The notes: generated by a model from the sequence alone, not told the origin. A stretch of DNA of 64,000 bases from Plantibacter sp. PA-3-X8 (GCF_003856975.1 NZ_CP033107.1:1488001-1552000); one strand, 5' to 3'; shown: positions 24,461 through 33,190, counted from the first letter of the stretch. A program made the numbers and translations.

Positions 24461-26137
24461 ATGACGCACACGACGCACGAGCGGACCAAGGTCCGCAGGC
24501 GCAGACGACTCGGAGCAGCGGCGATGATCGCCGCGGCGGCCCTGCTCGTCTCCGGCTGCAGCATCCAGATCAAGAGCGAGCCGGATCCCTCGATCCCCGC
24601 CGACACGATGCTGCTGGCCTCCGACAAGGGCACCCCGATGCTCGAGCGGAACTTCAATCCCTACCTCGTGAACAAGCGCTCGGCCTCGAGCTACATCTAC
24701 GAGCCGCTCGTGATCATCAACGTGCTCGACGGCAAGGAGACGCCGTGGCTCGCCGAGAAGGTGGACCTCCCGGACGCCCGCACGATCGACTACACGATCC
24801 GCGACGGCGCCACCTGGTCCGACGGTGAAGCCTTCACCCCTGAGGACGTCAAGTTCACCTTCGACCTCATCAAGCAGTACCCGACGCTCGACCAGAAGGG
24901 CGCCTGGCAGCACATCGACACGATCGAGGTGAAGGGCCAGCACGTCATCATGCACCTGCTCGACGACGACGCCCCCGCGGCCGACATCGTCTCGCAGACG
25001 CTCATCGTCCCGGAGCACATCTGGAAGGACGTCAAGAGCCCCGACACCTGGCGGAACCCGAACCCGGTCGGCACCGGCCCCTACGTCCTCGGCAACTACA
25101 CCTCGCAGCAGTACACGATGGACAAGAACGAGACGTACTGGCAAGCCGACAAGATCGAGGTCAACCACCTCGTGATCCCCGCGGCCACCGGCGAACTCGA
25201 CATCGTGACCAAGGGCTTCGACTGGGCGTACTCGTTCCTGTCGAACGTCGAAGGCACCTGGGGTGCGGCAAACGACCACAACAAGTTCTGGTTCCCGCCG
25301 GGAGGCGTGATCGGGCTCGTGCCCAACATGGACGTCGCCCCGTTCGACAACGTCGACGTCCGTCGCGGCATCGCCCTGGCGCTCGACCGCGACAAGATCG
25401 CCGACGCGGCGACCGAGGGCTACCTCGGTGCAGCCGGCCAGTCGAGCCTCATGCTCCCTAACCAGGAAGACGAGCTCGACCCGACCCTGCCGAACCAGGG
25501 CATGATCACGCAGGACACCGCCGGCGCCCTCGAGGCCTTCGCGGCCGCCGGGTACACCCAGCAGGGTGGCAAGCTCGTCGACGCGGCGGGCAAGCAGTTC
25601 AGCTTCTCGATCACGACCGCCAACGGCTACGCGGACTGGCTCCGCGCGGTCCAGGAGGTCCGCAAGGAGCTCGGCGCCCTCGGCATCGACGTGCAGATCA
25701 AGCAGCCGCAGCCGCCGGGGTACCAGCAGGCGATCCAGAGCGGCGCCTTCGAGGTCGCCATGGGTGGCATGGGCAACGGCATCATGTTCCAGGGCTTCAA
25801 CAACAGCTTCAACAGCGAGTTCGCGAAGCCGATCGGCGAGACGACGTCCAGCAACTTCGGTCGCTACCGCAACCCGCAGATGGACCAGCTGCTCGCCCAG
25901 TACAAGGAGACCACCGACGAGGCCACTCGCCTGGGGCTGAGTCACCAGATGCAGCAGATCGTCTACAGCGACTTCCCGGTCATCGGCATGTACTACGGCG
26001 GACTCTGGGGCCTCTACAACGACAAGAAGTTCACCGGCTGGCCCGATGCGGACAACCCCTACGCACCGCTGCAGACCTACGACCAGACCCCGCTCCTCGT
26101 GTTCACGCACCTCAAGCTCCGGAAGGACGGTGAGTGA
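24461..26137 (+). CDS. ABC transporter substrate-binding lipoprotein, family 5
   Basis: A 558-residue extracytoplasmic solute receptor. The basic N-terminus, hydrophobic stretch and lipobox LVSGC (Cys33) mark a lipoprotein anchored to the outer face of the membrane. The body is SBP family 5 (DppA/OppA type), with WLAEKVDLPDARTIDYTIRDGATWSDGEAFTPEDVKFTF and NPVGTGPYVLGNYTSQQYTMDKNETYW. Family 5 receptors bind peptides or beta-linked oligosaccharides. The LacI regulator and GH1 enzyme favour an oligosaccharide, such as a beta-glucoside. AAGGA (24448-24452) fits ATG 24461 better than the GTG at 24455. Confidence 0.92.
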   Translation: MTHTTHERTKVRRRRRLGAAAMIAAAALLVSGCSIQIKSEPDPSIPADTMLLASDKGTPMLERNFNPYLVNKRSASSYIYEPLVIINVLDGKETPWLAEKVDLPDARTIDYTIRDGATWSDGEAFTPEDVKFTFDLIKQYPTLDQKGAWQHIDTIEVKGQHVIMHLLDDDAPAADIVSQTLIVPEHIWKDVKSPDTWRNPNPVGTGPYVLGNYTSQQYTMDKNETYWQADKIEVNHLVIPAATGELDIVTKGFDWAYSFLSNVEGTWGAANDHNKFWFPPGGVIGLVPNMDVAPFDNVDVRRGIALALDRDKIADAATEGYLGAAGQSSLMLPNQEDELDPTLPNQGMITQDTAGALEAFAAAGYTQQGGKLVDAAGKQFSFSITTANGYADWLRAVQEVRKELGALGIDVQIKQPQPPGYQQAIQSGAFEVAMGGMGNGIMFQGFNNSFNSEFAKPIGETTSSNFGRYRNPQMDQLLAQYKETTDEATRLGLSHQMQQIVYSDFPVIGMYYGGLWGLYNDKKFTGWPDADNPYAPLQTYDQTPLLVFTHLKLRKDGE

Positions 26138-27117
26138 CCGTGTACATGGTGCGCAAACTCGGCCTCTTCGTCCTCACCCTGTGGGCGGCGGTCACGCTGA
26201 ACTTCCTCCTGCCGCGGCTCATGCCCGGTTCCCCGACCGACGCCGCGATCGCGAAGCTCGCGCAGAACGGCCCGGTCTCCGCGGCCACGCGTGCGGCGAT
26301 CGAGGCCCAACTCGGTGTCCCCGGCGGCAACCTCTGGGAGCAGTACGTCACGTACCTCCACCAGGTCGTCACGCTCGACTTCGGGGTCTCGTACACCTTC
26401 TTCCCGCAGTCGGTCGGTGAGCTCATCTGGCAGGCGTTCCCATACACGATCATCCTGCTCGGGATCGTGACGATCGTCGCCTTCATCCTCGGCACCCTCA
26501 TCGGCGTGCTCGCGGCCTGGCGGCGGAACACCTGGCTCGACGCCCTGCCGACGCTGAGCGGCACCTTCGCCAGCACGTTCCCGTACTTCTGGACCGCACT
26601 GCTCCTGCTGTTCTTCGCCGGCTACGTGCTCCACTGGTTCCCGACCTCGGGTGCCTTCGGCCCGACGGCTTCGCCTGCCTTCACCTGGGACTTCATCGTC
26701 GACGTCGCGTACCACGCGGTGCTGCCGGCGCTGACGATCCTCGTGACGAGCCTCGGTGGCTGGATCATCGGCATGCGCAACGCGATGATCAACACCCTCG
26801 GTGACGACTACGTGACCTTCGCCGAGGCGAACGGTCTCCGTGGTCGCACGGTCGCCATCAAGTACGCGGCCCGCAACGCGATCCTCCCGAACCTCACCGG
26901 CTTCGGGCTCGCGCTCGGCGGTGTGGTCGGCGGTTCGATCCTCGTGGAGCAGGTCTTCGGATACCCGGGCATCGGCTTCCTCCTGTTCAACGCGGTGATC
27001 GGACAGGACTACCCGCTCATGCAGGCGCTCTTCCTGCTCATCACCGTGAGCGTGCTCATCGCCAACTTCCTCGTCGACATCCTGTACGGCGTACTCGACC
27101 CAAGGACCCGCCGATGA
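26134..27117 (+). CDS. ABC transporter permease, DppB type
   Basis: First inner-membrane permease of the family-5 importer. The 327-residue protein has six membrane segments and the DppB N-terminus MVRKLGLFVLTLWAAVTLNFLLPRLMPGSPTD. It also has the EAA loop region GDDYVTFAEANGLRGRTVAIKYAARNAILPNLTGFGLALGGVVGGSILVEQVFGYPGIG. GTG 26134 overlaps the lipoprotein stop, with GGAAGGA (26121-26127) upstream; the in-frame ATG at 26146 is a less likely alternative. It overlaps the next permease by four bases. Confidence 0.93.
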   Translation: MTVYMVRKLGLFVLTLWAAVTLNFLLPRLMPGSPTDAAIAKLAQNGPVSAATRAAIEAQLGVPGGNLWEQYVTYLHQVVTLDFGVSYTFFPQSVGELIWQAFPYTIILLGIVTIVAFILGTLIGVLAAWRRNTWLDALPTLSGTFASTFPYFWTALLLLFFAGYVLHWFPTSGAFGPTASPAFTWDFIVDVAYHAVLPALTILVTSLGGWIIGMRNAMINTLGDDYVTFAEANGLRGRTVAIKYAARNAILPNLTGFGLALGGVVGGSILVEQVFGYPGIGFLLFNAVIGQDYPLMQALFLLITVSVLIANFLVDILYGVLDPRTRR

Positions 27118-28034
27118 CCACCACACAGCACGTCAAGACACTGCAGTCCGACGCACCCGTCCGTCCGCCGCGGAGGTTCGCCTTCATCGGTCGATCGGCG
27201 GCGACGCTCTGGGCCAACTGGAAGTCCCGCCTCGGGCTCATCATCCTCGCGTTCTTCATCCTCGTCGCGATCTTCGCCCCGGTGCTCGCACCGTACGGCG
27301 CGAGCCAGGACGGGTTCCCCCGGAACGCCGACTCGAGCCCCGAGCACTGGTTCGGGACGACGGCGGCGGGCGAGGACGTCCTCAGCCAGCTCATCTACGG
27401 CTCGCAGATCAGCGTCACGGTCGGTTTCATCGCCGGCATCCTGTCGACGATCGTCGCGGTCCTGATCGGCCTCAGCTGGGGCTACATCAAGGGCTTCGGC
27501 GCCGAGGTCGTGAACTTCATCGTCAACCTGTTCCTCGTGGTGCCCGGCCTGCCGCTCATGATCGTCATCGCCGCGTACCTCCAGAACGGTGGGCTCGTGA
27601 TGATCGTCGCGGTCATCGTGATCACCGGGTGGGCGTGGGGTGCCCGCGTGCTCCGCAGCCAGACGCAGTCGCTGCGTTCGCGTGACTTCGTGACCGCGGC
27701 CCGCTTCTCGGGCGACCGACCGTTCCGCATCGTGTTCAACGAGATCCTGCCGAACATGACGTCCCTCATCGCGGGTGGCTTCTTCGGCGCCGCGACGAGT
27801 GCGATCCTCGCGGAGGCCGGCCTCGAGTTCCTCGGCCTCGGCGACTCGTCGATCGTCAGCTGGGGAACGATCCTCTACTGGGCGCAGAACTCCAACGCCC
27901 TGCTCACCGGTCAGTGGATCCTCCTCTTCGCCCCCGGTCTCTGCATCGCGCTCCTCGCGATGAGCCTCACCCTCATCAACTTCGGTGTCGACGCGATCAG
28001 CAACCCGCGCCTCCGTGAAGGGAAGTCACGATGA
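27114..28034 (+). CDS. ABC transporter permease, DppC type
   Basis: Second permease, 306 residues. The long N-terminal cytoplasmic arm leads to WKSRLGLIILAFFILVAIFAPVLAPYG and an external domain with HWFGTTAAGEDVLSQLIYGSQISVTVGF, the DppC signature. The EAA loop (SLRSRDFVTAARFSGDRPFRIVFNEILPNMTSLIAGG) follows. It overlaps its neighbours on both sides, so receptor, permeases and ATPase form one transcript. Confidence 0.93.
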   Translation: MTTTQHVKTLQSDAPVRPPRRFAFIGRSAATLWANWKSRLGLIILAFFILVAIFAPVLAPYGASQDGFPRNADSSPEHWFGTTAAGEDVLSQLIYGSQISVTVGFIAGILSTIVAVLIGLSWGYIKGFGAEVVNFIVNLFLVVPGLPLMIVIAAYLQNGGLVMIVAVIVITGWAWGARVLRSQTQSLRSRDFVTAARFSGDRPFRIVFNEILPNMTSLIAGGFFGAATSAILAEAGLEFLGLGDSSIVSWGTILYWAQNSNALLTGQWILLFAPGLCIALLAMSLTLINFGVDAISNPRLREGKSR

Positions 28035-29800
28035 ACGCCGTCAACCTCCAGGCCGAGAGCGCATCCGCGCCGGCAGCCGGGACCGGAGCGCTCCTCGAGG
28101 TCCGCGACCTGTCCGTCGTCTACGAGTCCGTCGGCGCCGCGCCGGTCCAGGCGGTCGACCACGTGTCGTTCTCCGTCGGTGCCGGTGAGTTCATCGGGCT
28201 CGTCGGCGAGTCCGGCTCCGGGAAGTCGACGCTCGGCTTCGCGGCCACCCGCTTGCAGAAGCCGCCGGCCCGCATCAACGGCGGGCAGATCCTCTTCGGC
28301 GGCAAGGACATCCGCGAGCTCGGCGACGAGGCGCTCCGCGAGCAGCGTCAGGGCGGGTTCGCCATGGTGCTGCAGTCGGGCATGAACGCACTCAACCCGG
28401 TCCGCACGATCCGCAACCACTTCGTCGACATCTTCAAGGCGCACGGGCACGTCTCCCGCGACCGCTGGGACGCCCGGATGGCCGAGCTGGTCGGCAAGGT
28501 CGGGCTGACGCCGCAGGTGCTCGCCCGTTTCCCCGGTGAGCTGTCCGGCGGCATGCGTCAGCGCGTGTCCATCGCGCTGGCCCTGTCGCTCGAGCCTCGC
28601 CTCATGGTGTTCGACGAACCGACCACCGCGCTCGACGTCCTCGTGCAGCACGCGATCATGGACACGATCACGGAGCTGCAGCAGGCCGAGGGGTTCACCG
28701 CGATCCTCATCAGCCACGACCTCGGTGTCGTGCTCGAGGCGACGCAGCGTGTGCTCGTCATGCACGAGGGCCGCATCGTCGAGGACGCCCCGAGCCGCGA
28801 CATCCTCGAGCGTCCGCAGGACCCGTACACGCGGATGCTGCTCAGCCACTACGCCGACCCGCGGGCCGCAGTCGTCGAGCTGCCCGGCTTCCCGTCGCGG
28901 GCGAACCGGGGGACTGCTCCGGTGTCCGGCACCACGACGAGCGTCCCGACCGCGACGAGCGCGAGCTCCGAGTCCGGCAAGGCCTCGTCGCGCGCCGGTC
29001 GCTCGGCCGAGTCGGCGGTCATCGTCGACGCCGTCTCGAAGGTCTACCCGCCGCCGCGCCGCGGTGAGTCCGCGGTGACGGCCGTCGACGACGTGTCGTT
29101 CACGCTCGAACCCGGTCAGTCGCTCGCGCTCGTCGGGGCCTCGGGCTCCGGCAAGTCGACCATCGCGAAGCTCATCACGGGCATCGAGAAGCCGACCTCC
29201 GGCGCGGTCCGCTTCGGTGACCTGGACGTCGCCCAGCTGAACCGCAAGGGCATCCGGAACCTGCACAAGAACGTGCAGATGATCTTCCAGGACCCGTATG
29301 CGGCGCTCAACCCGCTGCACACGGTCGAGTACACGCTCACCCGGCCGGTGGTGAACTTCACCGGGCTGAAGGGTGACGCGGTGCGCAAGCGCGTGCTCGA
29401 ACTCCTCGAGACGGTGGGCCTCTCGCCCGTCGAGCAGTTCGCGGCGAAGCTGCCCCACCAGCTCTCCGGTGGACAGCGGCAGCGCGTCGTGATCGCCCGG
29501 GCGCTCGCGAGCGACCCGCAGGTGCTCATCGCCGACGAGCCCGTCTCGATGCTCGACGTGTCGCTGCGTGCCGGTGTGCTCGCACTGCTCGAGGACCTGC
29601 GCGAGCAGTGGGGCGTCTCGATGCTCTACATCACGCACGACCTGCTGTCGGCGCGACTCGTGACCGACAACATCATGGTCCTCAACCAGGGTCGCGTCGT
29701 CGAACGAGGCGAGACCGCGCACGTCCTGCAGCACCCGCAGGATCCGTACACGATCCAGCTGCTCGACGCCGTCCCCAACCCGGCCCGCGCCAAGCGCTGA
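28031..29800 (+). CDS. ABC transporter ATP-binding protein, fused double domain (DppD-DppF type)
   Basis: A 589-residue ATPase powering the importer. Domain 1 (about 15-290) has Walker A GESGSGKST (about 59), signature LSGGMRQRV (about 171) and Walker B LMVFDEPT. Domain 2 (about 335-589) has GASGSGKST (about 370), LSGGQRQRVVIARAL (about 478) and LIADEPVS. A Ser/Thr-rich linker (about 295-330) joins them. In many bacteria these are separate genes; the fusion guarantees a 1:1 ratio. The gene ends the transport operon proper, with a repeat-bearing 125-bp gap before the glycosidase. Confidence 0.93.
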   Translation: MNAVNLQAESASAPAAGTGALLEVRDLSVVYESVGAAPVQAVDHVSFSVGAGEFIGLVGESGSGKSTLGFAATRLQKPPARINGGQILFGGKDIRELGDEALREQRQGGFAMVLQSGMNALNPVRTIRNHFVDIFKAHGHVSRDRWDARMAELVGKVGLTPQVLARFPGELSGGMRQRVSIALALSLEPRLMVFDEPTTALDVLVQHAIMDTITELQQAEGFTAILISHDLGVVLEATQRVLVMHEGRIVEDAPSRDILERPQDPYTRMLLSHYADPRAAVVELPGFPSRANRGTAPVSGTTTSVPTATSASSESGKASSRAGRSAESAVIVDAVSKVYPPPRRGESAVTAVDDVSFTLEPGQSLALVGASGSGKSTIAKLITGIEKPTSGAVRFGDLDVAQLNRKGIRNLHKNVQMIFQDPYAALNPLHTVEYTLTRPVVNFTGLKGDAVRKRVLELLETVGLSPVEQFAAKLPHQLSGGQRQRVVIARALASDPQVLIADEPVSMLDVSLRAGVLALLEDLREQWGVSMLYITHDLLSARLVTDNIMVLNQGRVVERGETAHVLQHPQDPYTIQLLDAVPNPARAKR

Positions 29801-29825
29801 CGCCCGTCCGGTCCCTGCGTTCTCC

Positions 29826-29892
29826 CCGGTCCCTGCGCCCACCCCTCCCGGTCCCTGCGCCCACCCCTCCCGGTCCCTGAGCTTGTCGAAGG
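29826..29892. repeat. Truncated TTCGACAGGCTCAGG-type element with short tandem copies
   Basis: GGTCCCTGCGCCCACCCCTC occurs twice at a 22-bp period, then GGTCCCTGAGCTTGTCGAAGG (the reverse of the CCTTCGACA element end) follows at 29872-29892. It is one arm of the repeat seen whole at 50101-50198. Confidence 0.7.
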
Positions 29893-29925
29893 GCCACACC
29901 CCAACATGAAACAGGAGCAACACCC

Positions 29926-31104
29926 GTGCTGACCTTCCCCGACGGCTTCCTCTGGGGCGCCGCCACCGCTGCCCACCAGATCGAGGGCAACAACATCAAC
30001 AGCAACTGGTGGGTGCACGAGCACGAAGCCGGGACGAACATCGTCGAGCCCTCGGGCGACGCGATGGACAGCTACCACCGCTACCGCGAGGACATGCAGC
30101 TGCTCGCCGACGCAGGGCTCAACACCTACCGGTTCAGCATCGAGTGGGCGCGGATCGAGCCCGAGCGCGGCATCGTCTCGCGTGCCGAGGTCGACCACTA
30201 CCGTCGCATGGTCGACACCGCGCACGAGCTGGGACTCAACCCGGTCGTCACGCTCATGCACTTCACGGTGCCGCGCTGGTTCGAGCGCGACGGGTTCTGG
30301 CGGGCGAAGGACGCCGCCGACCTCTTCGCGCGGTACACCGAGCTGACCCTGCCGATCGTCGGCGAGGGTGTCGATCACGTCTGCACCATCAACGAGCCGA
30401 ACATCGCCGCGATGCTCGCCGGTGGTGAGGACGCGGCGAACCTCGTCGCGTACGGCCTGCCGAACCCTGATCTGTTCGTGGCGGACGCGCTTCTCGAGTC
30501 GCACAAGCGTTCGCGCGAGGTGCTCTCGCAGGTGTCCGGCCTGAAGTCAGGCTGGACCATCGCGACGCAGGCGTTCCGGTCGAACGGTGAGCCGGGCTCC
30601 GACGAGATGCTGCGCGAGTACGGCTACCCGCGTGACGACTGGTACCTCGAGCAGTCCGCCGGTGACGACTTCCTCGGCGTCCAGGCGTACACGCGCACGT
30701 TCATCGGGCCGAAGGGTCCGCTGCCCGTCGAGGACGGCGTCGAGACGACGCTCACCGGTTGGGAGTTCTACCCTCCGGCCGCAGCCGAGGGCGTGCGGAG
30801 CGCCTGGGAGCTGTCGGGCGGGGTGCCGATCATGATCACCGAGAACGGCATCGCGACCTCAGACGACACGCGTCGGATCGACTACACGGACGGCGCCCTG
30901 CGCGAGCTGCACGCCTGCATCCAGGACGGGATCCAGCTCGAGGGGTACCTCCACTGGAGCGCGCTCGACAACTACGAGTGGGCGAGCGGCTTCCGACCGA
31001 CCTTCGGCCTCATCGCCGTCGATCGCGAGACCTTCGTGCGCACGCCGAAGCCGAGCCTCGCGTGGCTCGGGAACGTCGCGAAGGCGAACGGCCTCACGGA
31101 GTAG
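29926..31104 (+). CDS. Glycoside hydrolase family 1 (beta-glucosidase-like)
   Basis: Retaining beta-glycosidase, 392 residues, shorter than usual GH1 enzymes (about 440-480). The family N-terminus FPDGFLWGAATAAHQIEGNN is intact. The acid/base Glu is in CTINEPN (about residue 156) and the nucleophile Glu in MITENGIA (about 305). The C-terminal WSALDNYEWASGFRPTFGLIAVD binds the glycon. No signal peptide, so it acts in the cytoplasm on imported saccharides. GTG 29926 has ribosome binding site CAGGAGC (29911-29917). It likely belongs to the LacI regulon. A beta-fucoside substrate is possible given the fucose genes nearby. Confidence 0.9.
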   Translation: MLTFPDGFLWGAATAAHQIEGNNINSNWWVHEHEAGTNIVEPSGDAMDSYHRYREDMQLLADAGLNTYRFSIEWARIEPERGIVSRAEVDHYRRMVDTAHELGLNPVVTLMHFTVPRWFERDGFWRAKDAADLFARYTELTLPIVGEGVDHVCTINEPNIAAMLAGGEDAANLVAYGLPNPDLFVADALLESHKRSREVLSQVSGLKSGWTIATQAFRSNGEPGSDEMLREYGYPRDDWYLEQSAGDDFLGVQAYTRTFIGPKGPLPVEDGVETTLTGWEFYPPAAAEGVRSAWELSGGVPIMITENGIATSDDTRRIDYTDGALRELHACIQDGIQLEGYLHWSALDNYEWASGFRPTFGLIAVDRETFVRTPKPSLAWLGNVAKANGLTE

Positions 31105-31120
31105 CTGAAGCCCCCGGTGC

Positions 31121-31389
31121 CGTCCCCAACTCAGGAAACATCCGGTGTGTCGGGCTCGTGTGGGTGGCGACACGCGACGGAGTCCTGAGATAGGGGCGCC
31201 CGGGTCGGGTGTGGTCCGGTCGTCCCCAACTCAGGAGTTGTCCGGTGTGTCGGGCTCGTGTGGGTGGCGACACGCGACGGAGTCCTGAGATAGGGGCGCC
31301 CGGGTCGCGTGTGGTCCGGTCGTGCCCAACTCAGGAGATGTCCGGTGTGTCGGGCTGGTGTGAGTGGCGACACCCGACGGAGTCCTGAG
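31121..31389. repeat. Three-copy tandem array, exact 100-bp period
   Basis: Copies begin at 31121, 31221 and 31321 (CGTCCCCAACTCAGG, CGTGCCCAACTCAGG in the third). Each has a 60-bp core running from CTCAGGA to TCCTGAG (31130-31189, 31230-31289, 31330-31389) containing GTGTGTCGGGCTCGTGTG-type sequence, then a 40-bp spacer conserved between copies 1 and 2. Copies 1 and 2 are almost identical. The array fills most of the 394-bp gap after the GH1 gene. Confidence 0.9.
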
Positions 31390-31413
31390 AACGGGACGGT
31401 GGGTCGAACGGAG

Positions 31414-31447
31414 AGAGCCCCGGGCAGCGGTTGCTGCCCGGGGCTCT
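31414..31447. terminator. Strong hairpin terminator
   Basis: AGAGCCCCGGGCAGC (31414-31428), loop GGTT, GCTGCCCGGGGCTCT (31433-31447): a perfect 15-bp stem between the convergent GH1 and MarR-like genes. Confidence 0.85.
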
Positions 31448-31498
31448 GTGCATGGTGTTCGGCTGGGGTCCGCATGGGCGGAAGACGCCGGCGGCCGG

Positions 31499-32269
31499 TC
31501 AGCGCTCGCTGCGAGGGCCGCGACCGAAGCGACCACGCGGGCCGCGCTCGTGCGCCGAAGGCTCGGCCCAGCCGAAGGCTCGGGCGATGCTCTCGAGGCT
31601 GGCGCGCGTCGTCGCGAGGTCCTCGGGCGAGACGGCGTCGGCGACGGTCTGGCGGACCGCGTCGACCTTGGTGCGGAGCGCGTCGTGCGCCTCGCGACCG
31701 GCGTCCGTCAGGGTGATGCCGTCGGCGTCGACGATGACCCAGCCGCGGGCGGCGAAGTCCATGACGATGTCCGCGGTCGAGCGACGAGGACCTCGGTGAC
31801 CGCGGTGGTGGCCGTGGCCGGGGCCGAACGGTGCGCCGCCGGGACGGTGATCACGACCGAAGCCGGCACCGGACTCGAGGCCGCGCCCGAAGGCCCGATC
31901 GTGAGCGGGGTGGCCGTGCTCGTGGTCGCGCGGACGCTCCGCGGATGCGGTGTCCGCCGTCGTGTCGGCGGTGCGCTCGGGGCGACCGAAGCCGCGACCG
32001 GGGCCGAACCCGCCGCGGCGGCCGAACCGTTCGGGCCCGCGCGGTCCGCGGCGGTGTGGCGGGAGCGAGGCGTCGATCTCCTCGACGCTCGAGGCGCCGG
32101 AGGCGATGAGCTCGAGCGTGCGCCAGCTGCGGCGGCCGAGGCCGTCCTCGGCGAGCACCTCGTGCATCGAGTGCTTGACCGCGTGATCGACGGTGCGGAG
32201 CCAGAAGCCGAGCGGGCGCTCGGCGGACTGGGTGGTGGACTGCTCTGGGTGAGTCGTTGGGGTGTTCAT
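31499..32269 (-). CDS. MarR-like regulator with a Gly/Arg/His-rich insertion
   Basis: A 256-residue protein. The N-terminal third (FWLRTVDHAVKHSMHEVLAEDGLGRRSWRTLELIASGASSVEEID) resembles MarR dimerisation and first helices. The C-terminal third (RSTADIVMDFAARGWVIVDADGITLTDAGREAHDAL) resembles the recognition helix and wing. Between them is a low-complexity segment of about 85 residues, rich in Gly, Arg, Pro and His (GPGHGHHRGHRGPRR). A second basic Gly/Arg run ends the protein. Ribosome binding site AAGGAG precedes the ATG (32267-32269). It is divergent from a second MarR-like gene with a similar insertion. Confidence 0.72.
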   Translation of the reverse strand: MNTPTTHPEQSTTQSAERPLGFWLRTVDHAVKHSMHEVLAEDGLGRRSWRTLELIASGASSVEEIDASLPPHRRGPRGPERFGRRGGFGPGRGFGRPERTADTTADTASAERPRDHEHGHPAHDRAFGRGLESGAGFGRDHRPGGAPFGPGHGHHRGHRGPRRSTADIVMDFAARGWVIVDADGITLTDAGREAHDALRTKVDAVRQTVADAVSPEDLATTRASLESIARAFGWAEPSAHERGPRGRFGRGPRSER

Positions 32270-32284
32270 GGGTGGTCTCCTTAT

Positions 32285-32322
32285 TTGCATGCTCTGTTAC
32301 ATGTAAATGTATAATGACATGT
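32285..32322 (+). promoter_or_regulatory. Promoter and paired ACATGT palindromes between the two MarR-like genes
   Basis: TTGCAT (32285-32290), 19-bp spacer, TATAAT (32310-32315), then ATG at 32323, so the message is probably leaderless. ACATGT occurs at 32299-32304 (within TACATGTA) and 32317-32322, centres 18 bp apart, flanking the -10 box. This is a likely operator for one or both regulators. The AT-rich segment stands out from its surroundings. Confidence 0.7.
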
Positions 32323-32976
32323 ATGACCGATGATCGTCAAGCGCAGCCCAGCGAACCCACAGCAACCGACCCGGTGGAGATGATCGAGCAGGCCCTCGTC
32401 CAGATCCGACGGGACCAGTCAGGCCGTCGGTTCGGCGGACGCGGTGGGCGCGGTGGGCCCGGTCATCACCACCACGATGAGCACGGCGGTCATCGGCACG
32501 ACGCCGACGGCGGCGCTGAGGATGAACGCGGGCGCGGGCGCGGTCCGGGCTTCGGACCCGGCTTCGGTGGGCCCTGGGCTCCCGGCGGTGGCGCCCGTCA
32601 CCCGCGCGAGCAGGCGATCGCACAGGCTGCTCGGTTCCGGATGCTGGACGCGCTCGCCCGTGATGAGGCGGCCGGTGGCATGGGGATCAGTGCGCTCGCG
32701 GAGTCGATCGGTGTCGACCAGCCCCGCGCGAGCCGGCTCGTGGCCGAAGCGACGAAGCGCGGCGAGGTCGCTCGCGCAGTCGACCCGAACGACGGTCGAC
32801 GCAGCGTGGTGCAGCTGAGCGCCGCCGGCCGCGCGGTCCTGCAGGAGGCGCACCGGGGTCGACGCGACGCGGTCACGACCGCGCTCTCGGGATTCGCGCC
32901 CGAGGAGGTGGCGCAGTTCGCCGCGTACCTCGAGCGCTTCGCCGCCGCGTGGCCGCGCCCCGACACCGACCGGTAG
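32323..32976 (+). CDS. MarR family regulator with His/Gly-rich N-terminal segment
   Basis: A 217-residue protein. Residues about 1-30 form a first helix. Residues 33-95 are low complexity with a clear metal-binding look (GHHHHDEHGGHRHD) followed by Gly/Arg/Pro-rich repeats. Residues 100-215 are a typical MarR winged helix (FRMLDALARDEAAGGMGISALAESIGVDQPRASRLVAEATKRGEVARAVDPNDGRRSVVQLSAAG). ATG 32323 is preferred because it is six bases or so after the -10; ATG 32314 lies inside the -10 box. The His cluster suggests metal sensing or storage, but this is inference. Confidence 0.8.
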   Translation: MTDDRQAQPSEPTATDPVEMIEQALVQIRRDQSGRRFGGRGGRGGPGHHHHDEHGGHRHDADGGAEDERGRGRGPGFGPGFGGPWAPGGGARHPREQAIAQAARFRMLDALARDEAAGGMGISALAESIGVDQPRASRLVAEATKRGEVARAVDPNDGRRSVVQLSAAGRAVLQEAHRGRRDAVTTALSGFAPEEVAQFAAYLERFAAAWPRPDTDR

Positions 32977-33003
32977 CTCGCCCGCCTGATCCTCGGCCCC
33001 GGG

Positions 33004-33190
33004 TTCGCAATTCAGGAGCGTCCCGGTGAGTCGAGCCGGATCATCCCCTCGGTGGCCGGACGCGCCGGCGTGCGCCTGAGTGCTGCACGATCGGACCCGT
33101 CCGGTCCATTCCGTTCGCAATTCAGGAGGAGTCAGGCGTGTCGGCCTGGGGATGGCCGTCTCGCGGGAGAACCGCCGGGGCGCTCCTGCC
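33004..33190. repeat. Two tandem TTCGCAATTCAGGAG elements
   Basis: TTCGCAATTCAGGAG occurs at 33004-33018 and 33114-33128, 110 bp apart, followed by similar GTGTCGG/GTGAGTCG-type sequence. The second ends near GCTCCTGCCTTGTGAA (33182-33197), a degenerate inverted end. Together they fill the 251-bp gap between convergent genes; I see no gene here. Confidence 0.7.

Noticed and set aside
31121..31389. Possible CRISPR array because of regular repeats
   Set aside because: The whole 100-bp unit repeats, with no unique spacers between short repeats, and no cas genes are present.
31364..32314. Plus-strand open frame opposite the leftward MarR-like gene
   Set aside because: Its product has no recognisable domain and is the shadow of Gly/Arg-rich codons. 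The minus-strand gene has a ribosome binding site and winged-helix features.
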